DNA of 64,000 nucleotides from Diphasiastrum complanatum (GCA_029204225.1 CM055113.1:13654906-13718905); one strand, 5' to 3'; positions 1 to 13,941 are shown, counted from the first letter of the stretch. Notes: a model not told the origin generated them from the letters alone. Made by a program: numbers and translations.

Positions 1-706
1 CATGATGCATGATGATGCAAATCACTAGTACAAATGTGTATACATTTGTGGACTGCTTTGAGATGGCGGGACATGATTTTCATTTTTCATGTCACTAAAA
101 TTGCTAGATTACTGAAAGAGTTATCATACTGGAATTAGGAATGAATGTCTCAAAATCTAAAATACAACAACAAACCATTTACATGCATGATGTACCCACA
201 CCTTTTGCCTTTATGGTCTACACAAAAGCTTGAAGCCACTTGCTCATTTGCAAACACTTAGTTATGTCATTTGATTTTTTTTAAATGGCAATGATTTTAA
301 TTGCATTAGCCTAATTATGTGCCATATTACACAAGAAGTTACAACCACAATATGGAGTGCAAAGCTCATTGTAACTTGCAATGTTGTCCACTAATAAGCT
401 ATAAATGTTATGGCTAACCAAAATTAAGTTGGCCTTTAATTTAGGTTTTCCTTATGTGAAAGTATGAGCTTCCATGAGATTACATAGCTTAGGACATGGT
501 AAATCACTACGATGGTATATTGACATGAGTAAAGTGACTTTTATAATAACATGTTAGTGTCTCCATTCATAAATACTATCGTACATTTAGTACATTCTAG
601 ATAAGTTTCTCAAAATAGGGTATCCCACTTCTAGAAATGCACCCTATCCACTAGACAAACACCTAATGAGGATTTGTCAAAACAGAGAACATAAGAGCAA
701 GGCTAG
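1..706. other. Unassigned AT-rich DNA at window edge
   Basis: No domain, long repeat or RNA gene is recognisable. It lies downstream of the copia A gag remnant and may be the decayed interior of that element, but no pol motif is readable in any frame. Confidence 0.4.
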
Positions 707-987
707 CTAAAAAGAATAGTCTGGTCTTGGACTTCTGTTGTTGTCGACCGTGTTGTTGATGCTGGTTCGGATCGGTTGCTCAATATCTGTCTTTTTGTCC
801 TTTGAATTCTTCTTCTTCTTGCATTGTTGCTTATTTGAATGTAAGGTGGCTATCTTGTTATTCAAAGTGGTTATCTTGTTTCTTCTTACTTCTTCTTGCA
901 AGTTGTCAACTTCTGGATTGATAGCTTAGGAACATTGCTCAAATGCAATACTAAGTTTTTGTAAGAGGAGGGAAGACTCAATTAAAG

Positions 988-1480
988 TCACATGTTGGCG
1001 TCTTCATCCGATACTATTGCAGCTAGCTGATTAAGCAGTTGTTTGAAATCATTAAGATGATCACTAACTGAAGTTCCTTCACTCATTTTAAGGGATAGGA
1101 ATTTATTTCTCATAAAGAGATGAGTCGTGACATCTTTTGTTTCATACAAACCAGTCAGAATGTTCCATGCTTTCTTGGCAGGGGAACAATTAGCTACATG
1201 TGCTATTTGCGAATCTTTTAGATTCAAGGATATGATGGGTAGGGCTTTGCCATTTGCTTCCCAAGCGGTCAACAATTTTGGTTTGGCCAGTTTGCTATCA
1301 AACTGTTAACGTATCTCCATAGCTCCACTTTTATCAAAATCATTCTCATCTAAAAACTTTCACATGTGGAAATCATCACCATTGAACTTATTGATCAATT
1401 AGATCTTAGAGATTGAATGTTACATGATTAAAGAATATAAGAGAGTACAATCTAGCAAGAATTGTGGATTCGATAGATAA
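988..1480 (-). pseudogene. Ty1/copia gag remnant (element A)
   Basis: Read on the minus strand, this matches the N-terminal gag (UBN2/retrotran_gag) domain of plant copia elements. A broken segment shows DDFHMWKF- and LWRYV-like motifs. It is followed by a 95-residue open stretch with AWNILTGLYE, MRNKFLSLKM and VSDHLNDFKQLLNQL, the characteristic helical core. Gag would form the virus-like particle in the cytoplasm. The reading frame has stops near 1310-1400, so it is inactive. It lies immediately downstream of a tRNA-Met primer site and an LTR end, as expected for a 5' end on the minus strand. No protease, integrase or reverse transcriptase follows within the 700 bases left in the window. 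A Lys-rich tail (707-901) may belong to the gag C-terminus. Confidence 0.8.
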
Positions 1481-1490
1481 TTCGAACCAA

Positions 1491-1503
1491 GGCTCTGATA
1501 CCA
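1491..1503 (-). other. Primer binding site, copia A
   Basis: On the minus strand this reads TGGTATCAGAGCC, the standard complement of the initiator tRNA-Met 3' end used by plant LTR retrotransposons. It directly abuts an LTR end (...CAACA). Confidence 0.85.
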
Positions 1504-1754
1504 TGTTGTTGGAAAAAAAATGATGTTCAATGACACAACAAAAGTTCTTTCCAATCAAAGAAATGATAAATTATAAGGATCGATCTTTTGATATTTAGAC
1601 AATTCCTAGATAGTTAGATCATTCATTTGACTTGGCAGAATATCTTACATAGGTTTCTTAGACAACCGTGGAGAGTGCGAATAAATTAGGCAACATAAGA
1701 ACATGAAAACAATGTTGTGGGAGTTGGCCCACATATTTGTAGTCATGCTCAACA
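1504..1754 (-). repeat. Putative 5' LTR of copia A
   Basis: The boundary at 1504 is fixed by the adjoining primer site. The other end is inferred from a TGTTGAGC start at 1754, which gives TG...CA termini and about 251 bp. No second LTR is present in the window, so the outer boundary is uncertain. Confidence 0.5.
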
Positions 1755-3798
1755 ACTTCTTCGTTGTGCTTCGTCCACTATGGCTTTGTTGACTACTTTT
1801 TGCCTGCTTTGCACATGAGATGATTGATCTTCAACTGCTTGGTCTAGGCTCTCTTTCAAGTCCAATTTTCTCTTCAACCTCAGCTCCTTTGACTATGATC
1901 CCTCTTTGGAGGAGCTTTGGGAAAAATTTATTTACATATTAGAGTTTTTTGCCATTTTGAAAACAAGTCATTGTTACAAGGGTGCCTTTCATCTCCATGG
2001 CCTTTCAACCACCATGGACACCTAGCCAGCTCTTATCTTGTGTTACCAAAATCTTTCCACTCAACATGATACATAATTGGCTTGTCATAAGAGCACTACC
2101 AATCAATAGCTTTTGGTAGAAGTCGTTCATTCAACTTTTCTTCTTTGAGAAATTTTAGCCATCTATGACATCCAACAACTTGTAAGTAAGCTCATTGGAA
2201 ACTATGTGCAAATTCATCACATGAACATCGCATGATTTTTATGTAGGCAAGCCTCTTTCTAGACAATGTGAATTGCAGTTGCTTGTCTATAGGCCCGACA
2301 AATGAGTGAGGGAATTGAAGTTGATGTCTCTTAAATAATGCCTCTTCATTGATAAGTTACTCATGACTAGGCAATAATGGTGTATATACTCTTAGTAGTG
2401 TCCACAATTGTGTGCCACCAATAGGTCCCACAAGCGAATTTGTTGTGGCTTTGTCTCTAGCCAAGATTATGAATAGCTCATTCTTTTTGCAAAAATAGTA
2501 TGTAGATACATAATGACATGAGTGGAACTATTTTTCATGAAACTGTTGAAATCTCGTCAACCATGTTGAAAACTAATAGATACAAAAATCACAAATAGAA
2601 GTTTGGCATGTACATCAAACTTGAAGTGGTTTGTTTGGTTATGAATGTATATGGGCCACACAAATTAGAATGATCATCCAATAACCTATACAATAATTTT
2701 GGACAATGATATTATTGTCCTTGTTGTGGATAGAGAATTTCAAATACTTTAGAATTTCAAAAGTTTCAAAGGATGTACAAGTGTAGTTGACAAAGATGCT
2801 TGTTTGAATGATAAGGATAATCCTTGGAAAATTCCAAAAATTGTGATGATGAAAGAAGGATCAATCACTGTAACAATGATTTTGTTGCTAACCAGCTACA
2901 AGTAGCAACATGCATTTATTTTATTTTGCTAGTATAATTCAAGCTCTATGCCACTTCCCATTTTTTCAAGATATCAATACATTAAATGCAAGAACCTTGG
3001 ATATTGACAATGAGCTTTCACCAATTACAACATTACCAATTGCTCTTATGAAGACAACTTCAAGGGTATTCATGAGCACATCATCACTTTGGAAATTTGT
3101 TGCAAAGCCTGTAGAACATACACTACGTTAACTTTTGTAGTATAACTTCTTTGATTTTGTTGATCCTTGTATGATTTTGTTCAACTTAAATATGGTTATG
3201 ATTCTACTATGAATTAAGCCTTTACTAATGTAGTTTGTAATGATTAGCTAGGTTTTGAATCATTTATGTGGATATATTTTCAAAAAATTGTTGAGGTAAT
3301 CAAATGGCTTGTGGAATACACATTGGTTCAATGTTATTACCAAGACATGTAGTTAGTGGTGCATATATCATGATCAGTAACAAGTTTTATATTACTTGTA
3401 GCATTTGATTTGGCTTTAGTTTCAACGAAAAAAAGATTAAAGTCTTTTTTTCACTTTTGGTGTATGATGATTCAAGAATGTGTTTGCACCCTCCATTCTA
3501 TAACAAAGGAAAGATCCACCACTCCTATGACTTGATGGAGTACAATCTTACTACATATAGACTTCGCTTATTGGAATCATGCCTAGAAATAGTCCAATTA
3601 ACAACAAGAAGACTCGTATTGTATGTTTCAAAATATCCGCTAATTTTCCTAGTCACTTTTTTAATAAAATTTCCAAAGAAAATCAATTGTTGAATTTTTT
3701 TCTCCTTCTCGGCTTGATTGGTAAAACACGCCAAGAATAGCTACATAATATCACCCAATTGGCAACTCGCATGGTTGTTGCTTGCCTTACATCTTGCT
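1755..3798. other. Unassigned intergenic DNA
   Basis: AT-rich sequence with only short ORFs on either strand, for example a 73-codon ORF at 2910-3131 with no recognisable domain. No splice-consistent gene, LTR or tRNA is seen. Confidence 0.4.
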
Positions 3799-4025
3799 CA
3801 TTGGATTCTAGTCCTAGAAGCACCCAAGAGACAACTATTATATACTTTTTTTAAAGGCAACATGCAAGTTGATTGATAGCTACATGCTCACAATTCTCAA
3901 AAGCTCTATTTATCATTGGATTCTCACCGCCCAAGAGACAATTACTATATACATTTTTTTTAAGGCAACATGCTACATGCTCTCAATTCTAAAAAGCTGT
4001 ATTTATCATTGGATTCTCACCCAAG
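3799..4025. repeat. Imperfect tandem duplication
   Basis: The anchor CATTGGATTCT starts at 3799, 3914 and 4007. Each copy is followed by a CCCAAGAGACAA segment, an A/T-rich run, AAGGCAACATGC and an AAAGCT(C/G)TATTTAT segment. The units are 115 and 93 bp, the shorter lacking about 22 bp. No coding meaning is apparent. Confidence 0.75.
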
Positions 4026-4741
4026 TTTTGCTCATCTTTATGGCATGCTCATCCTTATGCTTGCATGCATGCCAAAAAGAGATTTACACTTTAATTAGTA
4101 GCTTTATTGGTTGTTGATCTAAAACTAAATCCATGCTCAATTGGAGGGCTCCATTTCTGTCAAATATGAAGCTGATTCTCTTGTTGTCCTTTTCTTTTCA
4201 ATGGTTCTTTATTTCTTCAAAAAAGAATACACCACACAATTTGAGTACTTTCAAGAACAATATAGAGTATCTAAAGTAGGAAGTAAGTCATTGTTGAATT
4301 GCTAGCTTTTTTTTCTCCCCGAAATAATGAAAAACCCACATGAAACGTGGTAAATAGGTCCATACAAGGTGATTGATACATCACTTACTCAAGGCATTGT
4401 AAAAGAATAAAAAACAAATAAATAATACTCATTTTAATGGTTAAAGGTACTTACGACGACAACAACTCGTAAGTGATAACTCATCTCTCATCAAATAGCC
4501 ATCCTATTGTATGTAACAAAGCTAAGGACTTATTTTTTTGCTAAAAAAATTTGGAAAAGAAAAAAAAAAAAGCATTCATAGTCAATGTCTAAAACTCCAA
4601 TGCTGTTTTTTATTTCAAAAAAAAGGTATATGCAATGACCCCACACGGCCTTTATGTTTCTATCACCAAGAAAAGTGGTCTACTCTCATCTACGCTATTG
4701 GGCAGTTTGCCAAAGCCCTGTTTGTTTGCTGCTTGCTCCTC
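4026..4741. other. Unassigned intergenic DNA
   Basis: AT-rich, with poly-A/poly-T runs and overlapping short ORFs but no domain. It ends at the target duplication of the 4.75-kb SINE. Confidence 0.4.
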
Positions 4742-4857
4742 CATTATTTCTTACTTACCCAACGGGGTTGGCTCAACTGGTTAGCTTGGCATCCAAAGTT
4801 TCTTTGGTCCCAGGTTCGAGCCTCCCCTTGGAAACCAAGAAGCATTATTTCTTACTT
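4742..4857 (+). mobile_element. tRNA-derived SINE, copy 1, with target duplication
   Basis: An 86-bp insert (4757-4842) lies between perfect 15-bp direct repeats CATTATTTCTTACTT (4742-4756 and 4843-4857). It has a tRNA-like head: A box TGGCTCAACTGG and B box GGTTCGAGCC, the two internal promoter blocks of RNA polymerase III. It ends in ACCAAGAAG without a long A tail. It aligns over its full length to the copy at 33673-33758 with about 8 differences. The tRNA cloverleaf arms do not pair properly, so it is not a tRNA gene. SINEs need LINE proteins in trans; no LINE ORF is seen here. Confidence 0.85.
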
Positions 4858-5236
4858 GCAACACTTCCATTTCTTCTTCAGCAGAGGAACATTTTTAGGA
4901 GGCTTGTTGTGGAATCAAGTGAGCAGCCCAACTTCTACCATTTTCCTTGCTCTGCCTTGCTGCCTGCCTAACATCTGATCTAACGATTCTTTTTCCTGGC
5001 GCAGATTATATCACTTTGTTACCTTTCGCTTGATCCTTCTTGCTCCAGTTTAGTGGGTTTTCTTCTCTTCTGCATATTTTCCCATATTGATCTAATTGTT
5101 CTGAGCATTAAGGGGTAACAGTTTACCTGCTGCTGCTACCGAAGGAGGACGTGAAGAAGGCATAGAGATTTACACGGGACACCTCCCACCATCACTTTTA
5201 TTCATATTAGCTTTTGCATTTTGTGTAGGTTTTTCA
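4858..5236. other. Unassigned DNA between SINE and foldback element
   Basis: No recognisable gene or repeat. The sequence is less AT-biased than its neighbours. Confidence 0.4.
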
Positions 5237-5603
5237 AATTGTACATACATCAAGGCTAATGCGTCTTGAAATAATAACTGTCATTGTAAAGTTATATTCA
5301 ATTATCTCTAAAAGTTTATGTCACTCAAGATAGCTTTGTGAAAGAGAAAACTCTTGTCCTCCGGCTTTGCGCCTTGCTTGGTGGGGGGCCCTTAAGCTCC
5401 CGCCCTCGGGCATCCCACCAACTAGGGCGCAAGGCCCTCGAAAAAAGTCTTCGCCCTCCCGAAATTTTTTGAAGCTATCTTGAGTGGCATCCAGGCATAG
5501 AGACTTTTTAAATAGAGTTGAAAATGACTTGCTAATAATAGCACACGACTTTACAATGCTACTTGCTCTCTAAGGCGCATTAGTTTTGACGTGTGTACAA
5601 TTT
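5237..5603. mobile_element. Foldback/MITE-like inverted-repeat element
   Basis: The left arm starts AATTGTACATAC...CTAATGCG and the right arm, read in reverse, starts AATTGTACACAC...CTAATGCG. Both continue through GCATTGTAAAG-like and CACTCAAGATAGCTT segments, so roughly 100-bp arms can pair imperfectly. The GC-rich centre (5360-5460) contains a second inverted pair, TTGCGCCTTG.../...GGGCGCAAGG. There is no ORF. The structure fits a non-autonomous DNA transposon or foldback element. No clear target duplication was found, so the superfamily is open. Confidence 0.7.
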
Positions 5604-6472
5604 TAACTACTTACAAATTGCAAAGCTGATAGGGATAAAAGTGATAGTGGGAAGTGTTCTTTGTAATCGTTTGAAAAATGAATGCCTCTAAGATGGGGAA
5701 AGCCTGCAAAGTTCACGTCACACAAATTTTGAGTTCTTGTTTTTTTAAAGTTCAACATTTGAAGACCAGTAAGCACTAAAGAATCAGGCAACTCCCCCAG
5801 AGACTTATTTTCCTAAAAGCCAAAGTTCCATGAGCTTAGTCATAATATGTTGTTGTATGGCAAGAAATATTAGCAAACCGCAATTATCTAATATAAGGCT
5901 CTGAAGAAGGAAAAGGCACATGCACAAGTGAATGACGTAAGAAGCTCCTTGAGGGGCGTATAAAAAATATGCGTAGTTGGATAATTGGGAGAAGGCATCT
6001 AGAGCAAAAATATGTGAGACTTTTATAATTTCTCAGTGCAAGGTAGTTAAGATTCACAAAGCATGTAATTCCCACCCAGCAAGGTGGAAGGCCCAAAGAT
6101 AGGGACTTTTTTTTTTGTATAATGACACTTGTGAAGTTTTTTTTTTTTTTTTGCATCTTTTTATAAAAAAATATTTATTGTTTTTATTTTTTATTTTTTT
6201 TTGAGAGTTTATTTTTCTTGTTTTTTTGTGTTTTTGAAAAAAAAATTTATCCTTCCATTTTTTGAAAAAAAAAAAATTTACATTTAAAAAAAAAAAACTG
6301 AGGGAATGCACTAAATGTGCGTGCGCTATGTGGCAAACCGTCATTGATTGTCCACATGCACATTCTATCATGATTTTCATGTGTTGTGTCAACTTTTTAT
6401 TGGTTGTCTAGTTGAAAATTATGACAAGAATGATCACAAAAAATCTTGTTATAAATTTAGACGAACATTATG
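5604..6472. other. Unassigned DNA with A/T homopolymer runs
   Basis: No gene is recognised. 6105-6300 is unusually rich in T and A runs of 8-16 bases. ORFs crossing it are Lys/Phe-rich artefacts. Confidence 0.45.
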
Positions 6473-6577
6473 CTTCTTGAGGTGTCTCCAAAATGCAAAA
6501 AAAAATTGAGAACTTGGCATTACATCTTCTTGAGGTGATTCCAAAATACAAAGAAAATTTGAGAACTTGACATTACG
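6473..6577. repeat. 53-bp direct repeat, two copies
   Basis: CTTCTTGAGGTG begins at 6473 and again at 6526. Each copy runs through TCCAAAATRCAAA, TTGAGAACTTG and CATTAC. Confidence 0.7.
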
Positions 6578-6711
6578 TATTAGGTAACGGTCATGGGAAG
6601 GGCCATTACCACAAAAATTTGAGACTCGAGCAGCAAGTGGCGGAGGCCACGAGCTGTTCGGGACCTAGATTATGATTGGTAATGGGTCGACGAATTGGCC
6701 ATTACCTAATG
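6578..6711. repeat. Imperfect inverted repeat
   Basis: ATTAGGTAA...CATTACC on the left (about 32 bases from 6578) is the imperfect reverse complement of GGTAATGG...TTACCTAAT on the right (to 6711). The arms are best conserved at their ends. It may be a short foldback element, or chance plus local duplication. Confidence 0.45.
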
Positions 6712-6720
6712 TTATTGTCA

Positions 6721-6844
<124 letters not shown>

Positions 6845-6912
6845 CAAGCATTTTTATTAAAAACACGAAAAATAAATTTGGAATTCTATATTATGTGAAA
6901 TTATATAGGGCT

Positions 6913-7302
6913 TGTTACAACTATCATAGATCTCTAATAGCTTTGATGCACACCTCATGGAAGTGACAATGCACGATCACCACCCATCTGTAGGGTCACT
7001 ATCGACCTACCTCCATGCAATAGAGTTATCAACATCGTCATGTCCAGTCAAGCTTCCAATGATAACTGGCATCCCATACCACCAGCCATCACCATTGGCT
7101 CTTCCTAACATACATCTCCTATCCTAGAAATACCACTAATAGGCATAGCATAGTGGGTCTCATCAAGCATGGTCATGTCGACAACACGTGACCACCTAGG
7201 ATGGTGATTGGTGGTACTCAAACATGTCGATAATGCTAGACCTCCTACATGTCCCTTGTCAGGCCGTCACTTAAGAGTGTACCATTATGGTACATAATAT
7301 TT
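6913..7302 (-). repeat. 3' LTR of the gypsy element
   Basis: Aligns to 10602-11064 through CTGTAGGGTCACTA, GGCATAGCATA, ACCACCTAGGATGGTGA, AGGCCGTCACTTAAG and ATTATGGTACATAA. It is about 70 bp shorter because of internal deletions, one near 7120. The inner edge is followed on the plus strand by TTTCCTCCCCCAT, i.e. the purine tract ATGGGGGAGGAAA on the minus strand, which identifies this as the 3' LTR. Confidence 0.85.
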
Positions 7303-7371
7303 CCTCCCCCATAAAAACTTTCTTCTATGGAAAAAAATAGGGAATCTAAGTTTCAAATTGTCCGCCTTCTC

Positions 7372-8270
7372 TCAAGGGTCCTCATTATTTGACTTACCTT
7401 TCCAACAAATCAGATATTCAAAAATCAAACGATTTCTCAATTGATGATATTGTGTATTCGTAATCCTATCAGATTTATGAGGTACAGAAAAAGTCAAATC
7501 CTCCAATAACACTAGATCATCTCCTAAAATAAGGTTATCCACCTGCAAATTTTTTTGCATATTATGCAAGAAATCAACTGCAACTTGTACTTTGAGACCT
7601 TTGAGTCCAACAAAGATAGAAAAACAATGCTAAATGTCATACAAAAGCATCAAGGGACTAAATCCGGTGGCAGAATGCTTCATATTATTGTATGCGAACT
7701 CAACAATTGGGAGTTACCTTTCTCAATTGTCGTCTGGAAACATATGCACGAAATATATCTTTCATAGACTGGTTGACACATTCGGTTTGCCCATCAATTT
7801 TTTGGTGATCCGAAAACTAGATTTTGAGCGTCATTTTGGTTAGCTTGTCAACTACTACCCAAATGGCATCATGACCCTTTCTAGACTTGGGAAGTCCAAT
7901 CACAAAATCCATGAAAATACTTTTCCATTACTTGTTGGGAATTTCTAATGGATGCAACATATCAACTGCTTTAAGTCTTTTTGCTTTGTTTACTTGGCAT
8001 TGCTCACACTTTTGAACATATGCCTCCACATAACCTTTCATCTTTTGCCAATAAAATTCTCTTTTACAAGATCAAGTCTTCTTTGTATACCAGGATGCTC
8101 TATATTGGGTATCGTGACATTCGTGCAACATTTGAGCCCTAATGTCCACAATATCTCGCACATAGTTTACGAAAAAGTAAACCATTCCCAATGGAATAAC
8201 GAGAAAGTATCTTTTTTTTGTGAGCCTTTTTGAAATCCTGCTTTTTAAGATTATCTTTCAAAGGAGAACT
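7372..8270 (-). pseudogene. Gypsy integrase and possible chromodomain remnant
   Basis: On the minus strand, CEQCQVNK (second half of the HHCC zinc site) is followed after about 30 residues by [19 protein letters not shown] and VVVDKLTKM, the start of the integrase catalytic core with its first Asp. DGQTECVNQS is a decayed form of the later conserved block. The last readable piece, with LRNR, EYLICWKGKSNNEDP, resembles the chromodomain that chromoviruses carry after integrase. Stops interrupt the frame several times (for example after IPNK near 7940). Integrase would insert the cDNA into nuclear DNA. The chromodomain call is the weaker part. Confidence 0.75.
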
Positions 8271-8379
8271 TTATGTAAGACTTCTTGCCAAATACAACGG
8301 AAAAATTCATCAGTCTGACAAAGGTCTCGTAGAGAAAGATACAACTCGGATTGGAACTCAACAAAACATAATTGATTAA

Positions 8380-8919
8380 CCTATCCAATCTGGCTCAAAG
8401 CATCAATGACACAATTTGACGTACCTATGGTACTTAATATCAAAATCGAACTCTTGAATGAATTTTTACCAATGGGTCTTACGACTCCTAAGGTCCACGA
8501 CATTATAGATAAACTTGAGGGACTCATGATCCGTCATTACCATGAATTTGGATCCGTACAAAAAATGTCTCCAGATCTTTAACACATGGATGACAACAAA
8601 AAGTTCCTTCTCATAAGTAGAATATCTACTTTGAGCTGGGTCCAACTTCTTGCTTTTGAAAGTCACTGGTCTATCATCCTGGTAAAGAACTGCACCCACC
8701 GCATAGTAACTAGCATCCTTTTATCAGAAAAGGTTTGCTAGGGTCCACTATGTGTAAAATAAGGGTTGTAGACACTAATAATTTCAAAGCCTCAAAGCTT
8801 TGATTTAAGTCATCGGTCGATTCAACAGATGGACTAATTCTACTTGGTCTTTTGGCTTTCTTTTTATTATTATTTTTAAGTTTTTCTTTGGCTTTCTTGA
8901 CTCCCTTAAGAAGGATCAT
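8380..8919 (-). pseudogene. Gypsy RNase H remnant
   Basis: Frames show SFEALKLLVSTTLIL and DPSKPFLI, then after a stop MGAVLYQDDRPVTFKSKKL, RYSTYEKELFVVI, WRHFLYGSKF and TDHESLKFI. This is the typical gypsy RT-connection and RNase H series, with the Glu of YEKEL and the Asp of TDHESL retained. At least one stop and one frame break (8700-8720) lie within the domain. A Lys-rich insertion near 8870 replaces part of the connection. Confidence 0.85.
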
Positions 8920-9007
8920 TACAGTAATGCAATTAAGGCATAATCTTTAATAAACTTATGGAAAAATCTTGTGAAGCCTAAAAAAGATTTTATTTTCCTT
9001 ATGGTTT

Positions 9008-9660
9008 TCAAGATAGGCCAATCTCGAACTTTCTAGACTTTATCATAATCGATCTCAAAATCTCGATCGAAAATGATATGCCCAACTTGAGTTTTGTGTG
9101 AAAAAACTCACACTTAGACTCCTTGACATAGAGCTTTGCCTGAATATCTAAGACCATACGCAAATGCGCTTCATGCTCTTGAAGAGTCTTACTATAAATT
9201 AGAATGTCATCCAAAAACACCACCAGAAATTTTCTCAGATAAGGACAAAGGATATCGTTCATCATTTGTTGAAAAGTGGCCAGGGCATTAGTTAGACCAA
9301 TTGTTAAAACTAAAAATTCATAATGGCCATACCTAGATCGAAAACCAGTTTTGGAAACATCTCTTTCATGGATTCTAATTTGATGGTACCTTGATCTAAG
9401 GTCCAATTTGGTAAAATACTTAGCACCATTCAATCGGTCCATTAGATCGTCCATCATTGGCAAGGGATAATGGTTCTTGATGGTCATTTTATTAAGCTTT
9501 TTATAATCGACGCCAAGACGTAAACCACCATCTTTTTTGTCGGTTAATAACACATGAGCTCTCCAAGGGCATTTATTGGGACAAATATGTCCCAAATATA
9601 AATACTATTGTAATTGCTTAGCTACTTCATCTTCTTCTTTTGGGCTCATCTTGTAAGAAA
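9008..9660 (-). pseudogene. Gypsy reverse transcriptase remnant
   Basis: It begins with YKMSPKEEDEV, then a TAG stop near 9607, then a 195-codon open stretch. Motifs in order: [61 protein letters not shown] and the active-site block [13 protein letters not shown]. The usual Met-Pro-Phe-Gly-Leu motif is degraded to LTIGL, although the FLDD catalytic aspartates remain. RT copies the element RNA into cDNA in the virus-like particle. The downstream end loses similarity at about 9060. Confidence 0.9.
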
Positions 9661-10099
9661 ATAATTATACATGAGAGCTGTCAAGAAGGAGATCTATATT
9701 TTACCCAATTTAGTTTTGGCCGCACTCATCTCGTCTCTCTCCTACGTACCACTCTCCTCTCCAAGGGATGTGTAATACCTCTTGGAGCTTGCAAGTACCG
9801 AAGGAAGGAGGAACGGTATGGCCTTGTGACATAGTGCCAAGAAGACAAGAACTTGATAAAGTTTTTTTAAACTTAGGAAGCTTTATTTTAGCCTTTGTTT
9901 TCTTTGTTTATAAAAAATCAACTTAGAATTTTGCAAGGTTCATCATAAGTTTAAGCTTTCACCAAAACTTGTGGTCACCTTTTAATGGAGGTCGGCTGGA
10001 GAGACGCACTCCCTTTCCCATCACCATCAACCAACTCCCCATCACCATCAACTAACTCCTTATGAAAAGTATAGAGAGATAGCAATATGGGGGAGGCAC

Positions 10100-10102
<3 letters not shown>
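9661..10102. other. Gypsy interior without recognisable coding
   Basis: This is where gag and protease should lie, but no zinc knuckle or DSGA/DTGA-type protease motif is found in any frame. Confidence 0.4.

Positions 10103-10180
<78 letters not shown>
10103..10180. repeat. (CT)n microsatellite, 78 bp, inside the gypsy element
   Basis: Uninterrupted CT run between gypsy RT and the 5' LTR. It probably expanded after insertion. Confidence 0.99.
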
Positions 10181-10183
<3 letters not shown>

Positions 10184-10601
10184 AAGGAGTACGTGCGAGC
10201 TAGCCAGGAAACATTTTTTTTTTTTTGAAAAGCCTAAAAACTAAAAGGTTGAAATAAACAAAGTGATAAGGAGGGGGATTTAAATTTATAGACAAACTCT
10301 AAGTTAAAAAAAACTAGCATTTCTTTTAAACCTCAAGTTTCAAATAAACTAAAAGTCTCAACCTTTCCAGAAGAACCATAGATCAATGGTTCAAAAGGAA
10401 AAGAAATTTCATGCTAAGAATACAAACCAATTTACTACCTAAAACTAATTTTTTTTTCAGCAACCCATACTTAACATTTTCAAGAATCAACTTGAAACAA
10501 AGGTTAATGGTAAAAAATTTACAGCCACATTCCATAAAGAAACTTAGAAATAAAAAAAGCAACAAGGGAACGTGTGCACCTAACAAAGAAATCGGTTGCT
10601 T
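10181..10601. other. Gypsy interior next to the 5' LTR
   Basis: AT-rich. The expected primer site just inside 10601 reads (minus strand) AAGCAACCGATTTC, which does not match a common plant tRNA primer, so the site is lost or non-standard. Confidence 0.35.
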
Positions 10602-11064
10602 TGTTACTAGCTATTACAACTCCCATAGATCTCCGGTAGCTTTGAAGGCCGACGCACACCCCATACAAGCGACGACGCACGGTAACCGCACATCTGTAGG
10701 GTCACTACCAACCCACCCCCATGCACTAGAGTTATCGACACAATCGTGCCCAATCAAGCCTCCAGTGATAACTAGCGTCCCATACAACCAGCCATCGCCA
10801 TCGGCTCTCCCTAGCATACATCTCTTGGCTTGAGATACATCCTAGCTACACATGCTCTCCATCCACCAACTCCTGGATCGACTGAAGAGAAGCCCCAGCA
10901 CTATATAGGCATAGCATAATGGGTCCCATCAAGCACGGTCCCGCCAACACATGACCACCTAGGATGGTGACGCATGGCACCCAAACATGTCAATAATACC
11001 ACAAACCTGCATCCTACCCCTTGCAAGGCCGTCACTTAAGGGCATGCCATTATGGTACATAACA
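10602..11064 (-). repeat. 5' LTR of the gypsy element
   Basis: 463 bp. On the plus strand it starts TGTTACTAG and ends ATAACA, forming short terminal inverted repeats. It is the better preserved LTR: it keeps a segment around 10830-10900 that the left LTR has lost. Confidence 0.85.
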
Positions 11065-11452
11065 GAGCCCAAAAACGGTTAAATATCAATGACATTTAAG
11101 CTATAAGATACGCTCATGATAGAGCACAATTTTGCACTTATAAAGGTCTCGCACCTAGTAAATTTGATGTGCATATCATGTATTCCATATAACTCTCTTA
11201 TGTGAGTAGATAGTTCTTTTATAGAATTACTTGAGAATTTATGGGATACATACATGCATGTCATTGTTGAGCAGGTTGGCACGAGACATCATAGGATAGT
11301 GGTGGGGACGATAAAAAATCATTCAATGTCATGTGACAGACCACGAACTGCCTCGCTATTCATGCACACTATGCTTGCAAGAGACAAGGATCACGCACAC
11401 AACAGCAAGGGAAAAATCCACGTTCATCTCTCTTAAAATGTGTAGTAGCTAT

Positions 11453-11545
11453 CCGTCGTACATAGGTGGGCTCTCTGTTGTAGCACCCCGAGCCACTAGA
11501 GCGGCTCGGGATGGTACAACAAGCAGCCCACCGTTGGATGACAAA
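11453..11545. repeat. Long hairpin (about 30-40-nt arms)
   Basis: GTGGGCT...GTTGTA.CA.CCCGAGCC pairs with GGCTCGGG.TG.TACAAC...AGCCCAC around an 8-nt loop (ACTAGAGC). The core arms at 11466-11531 are 29 nt with about 6 mismatches, and pairing continues weakly outward. It could be a tiny foldback element or a small-RNA precursor; nothing shows transcription. Confidence 0.6.

Positions 11546-13941
<2,396 letters not shown>

Larger units (their letters stand above)
6913..11064 (-). mobile_element. Degenerate Ty3/gypsy LTR retrotransposon
   Basis: Two related LTRs (6913-7302 and 10602-11064) flank a minus-strand pol. In element order it has reverse transcriptase (about 9660-9008), RNase H (8919-8380), integrase (about 8270-7560) and a possible C-terminal chromodomain (7560-7372). 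RT-RNase H-integrase is the gypsy gene order. A purine-rich tract abuts the inner edge of the left (3') LTR. No gag or protease was recognised between the 5' LTR and RT; that interval contains a (CT)n tract and AT-rich DNA. Stops and frameshifts in every domain make it inactive. The flanks GGGCT and GAGCC are not a clean target duplication. Confidence 0.85.

Noticed and set aside
4757-4842. A functional tRNA gene
   Set aside because: The A and B boxes are present but the acceptor and anticodon arms do not pair, and a perfect target duplication surrounds it, so it is a SINE.
4538-4978. 146-codon ORF on the plus strand
   Set aside because: It runs through the SINE and a poly-A stretch and has no recognisable domain; an overlapping frame is equally open.
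6908-11069. GGGCT/GAGCC as target duplication of the gypsy element
   Set aside because: Only three of five bases match; this could be a decayed duplication but is not evidence by itself.
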